The translations under genes were made by a program, and so were the position numbers. A stretch of 5,943 nt of DNA from a bacterium (GTDB taxonomy: Bacteria > Cyanobacteriota > Vampirovibrionia > Gastranaerophilales > Gastranaerophilaceae). Location of the stretch: the NCBI GenBank assembly GCA_017477685.1, contig JAFUUT010000249.1, positions 1 to 5,943 on the forward strand, written 5' to 3'. Below, one piece after another: positions 1-4,135 of the stretch. Position 1 is the first letter of the stretch; each line of letters opens with the position of its first letter. A model generated the notes under the pieces. The model did no database searches. It had not been told where the DNA came from and was given only the letters and a program-made list of their open reading frames with translations.

Positions 1-536
1 ATTATTTTTGAGCCTTTAGCAGATTCTTTTATTGAAGTCATCATTTTTACAAGTGAATTTTGATATTTGTTGAATATTTCAGCGCCAACCCAAACGCAGA
101 TTACAGGAACAATTACGTTTCCTAAAATTTGGTTTAGTACTTCTCTTTTTTTTGATTTAGCGTTTTGAGGATCAACAATCGTTCCTCCAATGTACCCTCC
201 AAGAACAGAGCCTGCTGCGGTTGCGATTATTTGAGGCCCTTCATATTTAACAATTTTATCTTTAGGTGCAAATTTGAATAAAGCCCAATCTTTGACAGGA
301 GTTTTGATAATTTTAGCAGGATTGAGCGAGAAGCCTTTCATTTTTGCAAGTACTGCAAGAACAGGAAGCATTCCGGCTGCAGAGGATGCAAGAATTACAG
401 CTTTTTGTTTTTTAGTTAACGGTGCAGATGCAGGCGCGGAAGCATTAGTAAAGTTAGCTTTGTTGTTTGCAACAAAGTTTTTATTTAAGTAATATTTGCT
501 ATAATCTGTTACACCGCTTGATATTTGGTCTATCAT
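1..536 (-). CDS. Partial multi-pass membrane protein of unknown function, cut by the left edge
   Basis: I do not recognise the family. The reading frame opens at the ATG at 536-534 and stays open to the window edge, giving 178 complete residues with no stop, so the C-terminus lies outside. The N-terminal 40 residues are polar and rich in Asn, Ala and Ser (MIDQISSGVTDYSKYY...). Three hydrophobic stretches follow at about residues 45-65, 102-120 and 138-155. The second is rich in Gly and Ala (AAGSVLGGYIGG), and a basic KSKKRE patch follows it, so an integral membrane protein is likely. A Shine-Dalgarno-like AGGTAG lies about 8 nt before the ATG (545-550), and an extended -10 promoter lies just upstream. 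The histidine kinase upstream is on the same strand, 92 bp away, but this gene appears to have its own promoter. That the frame is real is well supported; the function is unknown. Confidence 0.8.
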   Translation of the reverse strand, partial: MIDQISSGVTDYSKYYLNKNFVANNKANFTNASAPASAPLTKKQKAVILASSAAGMLPVLAVLAKMKGFSLNPAKIIKTPVKDWALFKFAPKDKIVKYEGPQIIATAAGSVLGGYIGGTIVDPQNAKSKKREVLNQILGNVIVPVICVWVGAEIFNKYQNSLVKMMTSIKESAKGSKI

Positions 537-561
537 TTTATCTGCTACCTACTTCACTATC

Positions 562-570
562 ATTATAACA
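562..570 (-). promoter_or_regulatory. Extended -10 promoter of the partial membrane protein gene
   Basis: Read on the minus strand the site is TGTTATAAT, an exact match to the extended -10 pattern TGnTATAAT of housekeeping sigma factors. No good -35 hexamer is visible 16-18 bp upstream, which is common for extended -10 promoters. Transcription would begin near 555 and leave a leader of about 19 nt that contains the AGGTAG ribosome binding site. Confidence 0.55.
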
Positions 571-585
571 AAAACGTATAAATAT

Positions 586-608
586 AAAAAATTGCTATTT
601 TTTGAGCA
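586..608 (-). terminator. Weak terminator-like hairpin downstream of the histidine kinase gene
   Basis: On the minus strand TGCT and AGCA form a 4-bp stem around an 8-nt A-rich loop, and six T residues follow. A second weak inverted repeat (TTAAG, 4-nt loop, CTTAA; 613-626) sits between it and the kinase stop codon but has no T-tract. Both are marginal. Read-through into the membrane protein gene is quite possible. Confidence 0.25.
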
Positions 609-628
609 TTGTTTAAGTATTCTTAACA

Positions 629-2422
629 TTACAAAAGTTCGTTATCCTCAACCGGTTCTATCGGGAGGGTAAAACCGAAAGTAGAACCGTGATTTGGCTG
701 TGAATTTACAAAAACATGACCGCCATGATGCTTTTCTATTGTTGTTTTAACTAAATGCAAGCCAAGACCAGTACCTTTGATACTATGAGTTTTGTTTTCA
801 ACTCTATAGAACCTTTCAAAAACTTTTTTCTGAAATTCCGGTGCAATTCCTATCCCCTCGTCACGTACGGTCAAAACTATTTGGTTATTCTCAAGTTCTT
901 TAAACAATTTGACTTGTATAGTGGAATCTTGCGGGGCATATTTAATTGCATTAGAAAGGTAATTTGTCAATGCTCTTGCAATAGAATCATAGTTGCAGTA
1001 TATTTGCGGGATTTGTTCGTCCTTTTCAACATCAATTTTGAGGTTATGTTCTTTTAATAGCGGTTGAACCTCGCTTACGCAGCAATCAACAAGCTGAGAG
1101 ATGTCATTTTCGCTTTTTTCGATTTTAGCATTAGAATCAAGTCTTGAAAAATCAAGAATATCATTGACCATGTTTTGCAATCGAATAATTTCTGAGTGGA
1201 TTGTTCCTATGAATTCCTTTTGCGAATCATAATCAAAATCATTTCCGCATTCATACAATGTATCAATATAGCTTCTTAAAACTGTGACGGGAGTTCTCAA
1301 TTCGTGTGAAACATTTGATATGAATTGAGATTTCATAACATCCATTTCGGCTTCTCTTGTGATATCAATCATAACAATAATGTATCCGACATATTCGTGA
1401 TTTGGGGTGTACATTGGTGAAATGATTGATTTAAGAGTTTTATCATCCATTTTTATATTGAATATAACCGGTTTAGTTAATCTTTCTTCTTGTGAAAGTT
1501 TTTTATATTCATCTATTTTTTCGTTGAAACAGAAGTTTCCGTCAGAATCAACGTAGTTTTTAATGTTTGAATTCAAGAGTTGATCTTCTTGAAGTTCCAG
1601 TAATGATTTTGCGTGTTCGTTTATTAAAGTAACGGTATCATTGTTGTCGCATACGATTACTCCGTTTGCAATACTCATAAGTACTGCCTGAAGTTTATTT
1701 CTCTCGAGTGTAAGTTGTTCAATATTAGATTCTTCATACAAGTGAAGCTTATTTGACATATCATTGAACGCATTGAACAGTTCTTTAACTTCTTGGCTTA
1801 CCTCTTTGCCCTCTATTTTATATCCGAACTCTCCGGAGGATATCTTTTTTACTCCGTCACGAAGAATTTTTAGTTCTCTTGTTATCAAATAGGTATTAAT
1901 TAATACAACGAAGGCAAAAACAAGCCAAACAATCGTAAATACAAACAAAAGCGAGGCTCTTGCGGTAGAAGATAATTTATCTATAATTGTTCCTGACAGA
2001 CCGACATTAACCGAACCGTAGTTTGCTCCGTTTTGGGCGGATAACATTGGTGATGAAACCGAGATTCCCGGTCTTTTTGAAATCTGTGCGGATTTATTTT
2101 GTGATTTGTATATAGTTTTTCCGTTTTTATCAAGAAATTCTATGAATAATATATCTTTATTAGATTTTAAAATTAAATCCGAGTGTGTTTGCAAAATTTC
2201 TTTTATATGATTTTGGTCTGAATTATTAATCATATCTGCACTTTCAATTGCAAGAGTTTTAGATATTATTTGACCAAAATTTTGATAACCGGAATTGAGA
2301 TTTTTTTGTATATTTACAGTTGTAAACAAAGCGATTGCCATGATAAGCAAAGTACTTAAAACTAAACCAAAAATAATCAATTTGTTTTGTGTTGTAAAGC
2401 TCAATTTTTGATATTCTTTCAT
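629..2422 (-). CDS. Membrane sensor histidine kinase (Cache-like, HAMP, PAS, HisKA, HATPase)
   Basis: This is a complete 597-aa sensor kinase. It would autophosphorylate on His and pass the phosphate to a response regulator not encoded in this window. TM1 lies at about residues 13-35. Residues 36-154 form an extracytoplasmic domain; the pattern FIEFLDKNGKTIYKS followed by YGSVNVGLS is typical of single Cache/PDC folds. TM2 is at about 155-180 and HAMP at 180-230, with a short helix after it. A PAS domain spans about 240-355. The HisKA box reads FISNVSHELRTP with the phospho-acceptor at H373. The ATPase domain has the N box (N487/N491), the G1 box DEGIGIAP (D521), the F box FERFYR (F535) and the G2 box GTGLGL (550-555), so nothing catalytic is missing. 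The layout resembles the PhoR/WalK class, but without a cognate regulator nearby I assign no name. The stimulus is unknown. Confidence 0.95.
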   Translation of the reverse strand: MKEYQKLSFTTQNKLIIFGLVLSTLLIMAIALFTTVNIQKNLNSGYQNFGQIISKTLAIESADMINNSDQNHIKEILQTHSDLILKSNKDILFIEFLDKNGKTIYKSQNKSAQISKRPGISVSSPMLSAQNGANYGSVNVGLSGTIIDKLSSTARASLLFVFTIVWLVFAFVVLINTYLITRELKILRDGVKKISSGEFGYKIEGKEVSQEVKELFNAFNDMSNKLHLYEESNIEQLTLERNKLQAVLMSIANGVIVCDNNDTVTLINEHAKSLLELQEDQLLNSNIKNYVDSDGNFCFNEKIDEYKKLSQEERLTKPVIFNIKMDDKTLKSIISPMYTPNHEYVGYIIVMIDITREAEMDVMKSQFISNVSHELRTPVTVLRSYIDTLYECGNDFDYDSQKEFIGTIHSEIIRLQNMVNDILDFSRLDSNAKIEKSENDISQLVDCCVSEVQPLLKEHNLKIDVEKDEQIPQIYCNYDSIARALTNYLSNAIKYAPQDSTIQVKLFKELENNQIVLTVRDEGIGIAPEFQKKVFERFYRVENKTHSIKGTGLGLHLVKTTIEKHHGGHVFVNSQPNHGSTFGFTLPIEPVEDNELL

Positions 2423-2428
2423 AAGAAA

Positions 2429-2437
2429 ATTATATCA
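2429..2437 (-). promoter_or_regulatory. Extended -10 promoter touching the kinase start codon
   Basis: Read on the minus strand this is TGATATAAT, an exact TGnTATAAT extended -10 element. Only six bases (TTTCTT) separate the hexamer from the ATG, so the predicted transcription start falls on or next to the A of the start codon. An AGGTGA motif at 2435-2440 could be a Shine-Dalgarno 12 nt from the ATG. It overlaps the TG of the promoter, so it would not be transcribed from this promoter. The -35 region (TTCCAA at 2452-2457) is poor. Confidence 0.45.
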
Positions 2438-2460
2438 CCTACATTAAAATTTTGGAATAA

Positions 2461-2491
2461 AAAAAGCCGATATTAAAAATATCGACTTTTT
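2461..2491 (-). terminator. Intrinsic terminator of the secreted adhesin-E-like gene
   Basis: The core stem is CGATATT/AATATCG (2468-2474 with 2478-2484) around a 3-nt loop, extended by AAAAAG/CTTTTT. At the junction (2467 and 2485) the minus-strand RNA forms a G-U wobble pair, while the plus-strand RNA has a C-A mismatch. The hairpin is therefore continuous only in the minus direction, and T residues follow there. It starts 18 bp past the stop codon of the 2509-2952 gene and isolates it from the kinase gene. Confidence 0.8.
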
Positions 2492-2508
2492 TATTTGTAA
2501 ATTATTTA

Positions 2509-2952
2509 TTAGTACCACCATAGACGATGAAATCTTGGATAGTTATTGATGTATCTGTCTGTACATACAAATGAATAAGATTCATAAGCTCTGTTTCCAG
2601 GAGTTCTGATATCTAACCATTGTTTTTGTACGTTTTTACCTCTTGTAACAACTTTGTTATTTGCGTCTAATGCAGTGTATGTAAGAGTTTTTCCATATGC
2701 ATTTCTACAATCAATAAATGAATTTGTTCTGATTGTCCAAATTTTTTGTCCGTTAATTTCTTCTAAAGGTACGTTAACGCCTAAGTATTGTGTATCAAAA
2801 GTATATGTACCATATTCTGTTGCAGGTCTGATACTGTCAACATCAATATAGTGACCTTCTCCAATTTGTATCCAGCTCATAGCGAATGCAGGAACCGAAA
2901 CGAATGCCATAACTGCAACTGCCAGCATTCCTTTGATAAAATTAAACTTCAT
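2509..2952 (-). CDS. Small secreted protein, surface-adhesin protein E-like
   Basis: This is a 147-aa precursor with a clear Sec signal peptide: basic N-terminus (MKFNFIKG), hydrophobic core to about residue 20, and cleavage probably after AFA at residue 24. The mature part begins with WIQIGEGHYIDVDSI, has C82 in a FIDCRNAYGKTLTY stretch, and ends its fold with WLDIRTPG and then FVC (C130). Trp start, Tyr-Asp-Ser-Ile motif, one mid-domain Cys, a W-x-x-I-x-PG turn and a final Val-Cys are the layout I associate with surface-adhesin protein E (Haemophilus/Neisseria protein E type); the two Cys would form a disulfide. The tail after C130 is aromatic (HRLWWY). An AAAGGAG ribosome binding site (2958-2964) lies 5 nt before the ATG, and two TAA stops end the gene. 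Export is well supported, the family moderately so, and an adhesive role is not shown. Confidence 0.85.
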   Translation of the reverse strand: MKFNFIKGMLAVAVMAFVSVPAFAMSWIQIGEGHYIDVDSIRPATEYGTYTFDTQYLGVNVPLEEINGQKIWTIRTNSFIDCRNAYGKTLTYTALDANNKVVTRGKNVQKQWLDIRTPGNRAYESYSFVCTDRYINNYPRFHRLWWY

Positions 2953-2983
2953 ACTCTCTCCTTTCTTAATTCTAAACTATTTG

Positions 2984-3013
2984 AGTATACACTATGATTC
3001 CGTATCTTGTCAA
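2984..3013 (-). promoter_or_regulatory. Near-consensus housekeeping promoter of the adhesin-E-like gene
   Basis: On the minus strand a perfect -35 TTGACA (3013-3008) is followed after 18 bp by a -10 TATACT (2989-2984, five of six consensus bases). The predicted start near 2977 gives a leader of about 25 nt containing the AAAGGAG site. This is the best promoter in the window and suggests strong, largely constitutive expression. Confidence 0.8.
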
Positions 3014-3088
3014 TAGATTATAAGTTTTAGATGGATTGTATTTTAAGATTTTCATCATACTCAAGAATTCTTGTATAGAAATAAAAAC

Positions 3089-3115
3089 AAAAAAAAGCCG
3101 TTTCAAAGAACGGCT
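3089..3115 (-). terminator. Intrinsic terminator ending the candidate small RNA
   Basis: A perfect 7-bp stem AGCCGTT/AACGGCT (3096-3102 with 3109-3115) with a 6-nt loop is followed on the minus strand by seven T residues and then a further T-rich run. On the plus strand no T-tract follows, so its direction is clear. It lies about 75 bp upstream of the adhesin-E-like promoter and also shields that gene from upstream transcription. Confidence 0.8.
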
Positions 3116-3158
3116 ACCAGACTTGGGGAGGAGGTATGAAAAACTTTCGTTTTTCATA
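3089..3158 (-). ncRNA. Candidate small regulatory RNA with anti-Shine-Dalgarno-like C-rich segment
   Basis: I do not recognise a named family. Read on the minus strand there are three parts. First comes a perfect 10-bp hairpin, TATGAAAAAC/GTTTTTCATA (3158-3149 with 3144-3135), closed by a GAAA (GNRA) tetraloop. Then comes an apparently unpaired stretch of about 19 nt containing CCTCCTCCCC (3134-3125). Last is an intrinsic terminator (3115-3089). The terminator follows no protein gene: the nearest minus-strand gene upstream ends at 4136 behind its own terminator, and a plus-strand gene lies between. The C-rich segment is complementary to AGGAGG-type ribosome binding sites, so pairing with mRNA leaders is a natural guess. 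The layout (hairpin, C-rich single strand, terminator hairpin) recalls cyanobacterial Yfr1, but the sequence motif differs. The 5' end is uncertain. A weak -10 (AATAAT, 3169-3164) would start it near 3157, and a longer form from about 3236 is also possible. Confidence 0.5.
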
Positions 3159-3198
3159 TCTATATTATTCATGTCGGTGTGATTTTTTAATTCTTTAG

Positions 3199-3269
3199 AT
3201 TGCCGGTAAAAAACTCCTCTATTTGGAGGAGCGTGGGCTTAAAATATTTTTACAAAAAGGCAATTTTTT
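3199..3269 (+). promoter_or_regulatory. Nested three-helix inverted repeat with T-tract: terminator, attenuator or structured leader
   Basis: Three helices nest inside one another: ATTGCC/GGCAAT (3199-3204 with 3259-3264), GTAAAAA/TTTTTAC (3206-3212 with 3247-3253) and CTCCTC/GAGGAG (3214-3219 with 3226-3231, loop TATTTG). On the plus strand the outer helix is followed by T residues to 3269, as in an intrinsic terminator or attenuator about 55 nt before the ATG of the 3324 gene. On the minus strand the inner CTCCTC/GAGGAG hairpin is itself followed by six T residues (3213-3208) and could be a short terminator. Which strand is transcribed cannot be told from sequence alone. No known riboswitch class is recognised. 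Confidence 0.4.
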
Positions 3270-3308
3270 AGGCAAAAAATACTTTATAGATATATAGTGT
3301 GTGACAAA

Positions 3309-3314
3309 GTAGGA
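3309..3314 (+). promoter_or_regulatory. Ribosome binding site that decides the start of the 3324 gene
   Basis: GTAGGA lies with its AGGA 9 nt before the ATG at 3324. The frame can be extended to a GTG at 3297, but I see no Shine-Dalgarno before that codon and the extra nine residues (MCDKVGILC) look like translated leader. A TATAGA at 3285-3290 may be the -10 of this gene; no good -35 accompanies it. Confidence 0.5.
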
Positions 3315-3323
3315 ATTTTATGT

Positions 3324-4076
3324 ATGGAAATTTCATCACAAAATAATCTCTATTTCAAAGCAAATGTCCCTGTGCAGGAAACGAATTTGCTGGACAAATT
3401 CAAAAATCCGTCTGTACAAACTCAAAATCCGCAAGATAAAATTATTCTCTCGAAAGATTTTATTGCAGATTTAAAGTATAATGCCGAAAAATCCGCTGTC
3501 GGTACTATTGTCGAAGGTTATGTTAACGCTAAATTCTCGTTATTTAAATCTGTTTCTAATAATGAACATGAAAGCTGGATTGAAGGTTCAATAGATAAAA
3601 AATATATGCTCTTGCATGCAAAAGATAAAAAATATGATGGGAAATATGGTGATGAAGAATTTGAATTGACTGTTGATTATAACAAACCGTCAAAATTATC
3701 CGCATTTTATAATCAAAAAATCTTAGGTAAAATTTTCATGCCGGATTATTTTACAGTTAAAGGAAACCTCGGTAATAAAAGTATTGACATAACTTTACCT
3801 AATGCAAAAGTTCCGGATGACCCGCAAATCAGGGATTTGATTACTCTGGTTCTTGAAGATAACGGTTTTAAAGCTCAAACCATAAATGGTGAAGTTAAAT
3901 CAATAAAATTCTCTCCAAGTGCGATTAAAAACCTTAAAAAGAAATCAGAAAAACGTGAAAAAATGATTAATAATGACATCAAACCTATATTTATGCAAGG
4001 AATAAGTTCCGCAACAGGTTTGGTAGTCGGTTCTATTGTGAGTGCTTTGTTATTTAAATTCGGTTTGAAAAAATAA
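3324..4076 (+). CDS. Hypothetical protein with a C-terminal membrane segment
   Basis: I do not recognise this family. From the preferred ATG it is 250 aa (259 from an upstream GTG at 3297). There is no signal peptide. The N-terminus (MEISSQNNLYFKANVPVQ) is polar with a short LYFKAN motif like those of lineage-specific proteins in this group. The central part (about residues 45-190) alternates charged and aliphatic residues and suggests beta strands, for example WIEGSIDKKYMLLHAKDKKY and YFTVKGNLGNKSIDITLP. A lysine-rich helix follows (LKKKSEKREKM, about 212-222). One hydrophobic segment near residues 230-246 (ATGLVVGSIVSALLF) ends in FGLKK. Tail anchoring, with the bulk in the cytoplasm, is the simplest reading. 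It ends in two TAA stops before a strong terminator and is divergent from the RNA-rich region upstream, so it appears to be a single-gene unit. Confidence 0.85.
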   Translation: MEISSQNNLYFKANVPVQETNLLDKFKNPSVQTQNPQDKIILSKDFIADLKYNAEKSAVGTIVEGYVNAKFSLFKSVSNNEHESWIEGSIDKKYMLLHAKDKKYDGKYGDEEFELTVDYNKPSKLSAFYNQKILGKIFMPDYFTVKGNLGNKSIDITLPNAKVPDDPQIRDLITLVLEDNGFKAQTINGEVKSIKFSPSAIKNLKKKSEKREKMINNDIKPIFMQGISSATGLVVGSIVSALLFKFGLKK

Positions 4077-4088
4077 TAAAACAATAGA

Positions 4089-4121
4089 AAAAGCCCTTAG
4101 CTCCATACGCTAAGGGCTTTT
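4089..4121. terminator. Strong bidirectional terminator between convergent genes
   Basis: A perfect 13-bp stem, AAAAGCCCTTAGC/GCTAAGGGCTTTT, surrounds a 7-nt loop (TCCATAC). T runs form the 3' arm on both strands because the stem is flanked by A and T at its base. It starts 12 bp past the stop of the plus-strand 3324 gene and 14 bp past the stop of the minus-strand 582-aa gene, and so serves both. Confidence 0.9.
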
Positions 4122-4135
4122 ATTTATATATTATA

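Noticed and set aside
274..492. Plus-strand ORF of 72 codons
   Set aside because: It is antisense to the partial membrane protein gene, which has a good start, ribosome binding site and promoter.
755..1057. Plus-strand ORF of 100 codons
   Set aside because: It is antisense to the ATPase domain of the histidine kinase, whose motifs are all intact.
629..2422. Naming the kinase walK or phoR
   Set aside because: The HAMP-PAS-HisKA-HATPase layout is shared by many kinases, and without the neighbouring response regulator neither name is justified.
2972..3172. Minus-strand ORF of 66 codons beginning MNNIDMKNESF
   Set aside because: It runs through an intrinsic terminator and through the -35 and -10 of the adhesin-E-like gene, and no ribosome binding site precedes its ATG. 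Its coding look comes from the structured RNA region.
3089..3240. Known RNAs: 6S, SRP RNA, tmRNA or Yfr1
   Set aside because: The SRP GGAAGCAGCC-type loop, tmRNA ends and the exact Yfr1 ACUCCUCACAC motif are absent, and a 6S-like single rod with a central bubble is not evident.
3297..3323. GTG start nine codons upstream for the 3324 gene
   Set aside because: No Shine-Dalgarno precedes the GTG, whereas AGGA lies 9 nt before the ATG at 3324, and the resulting N-terminus fits the other proteins in the window.
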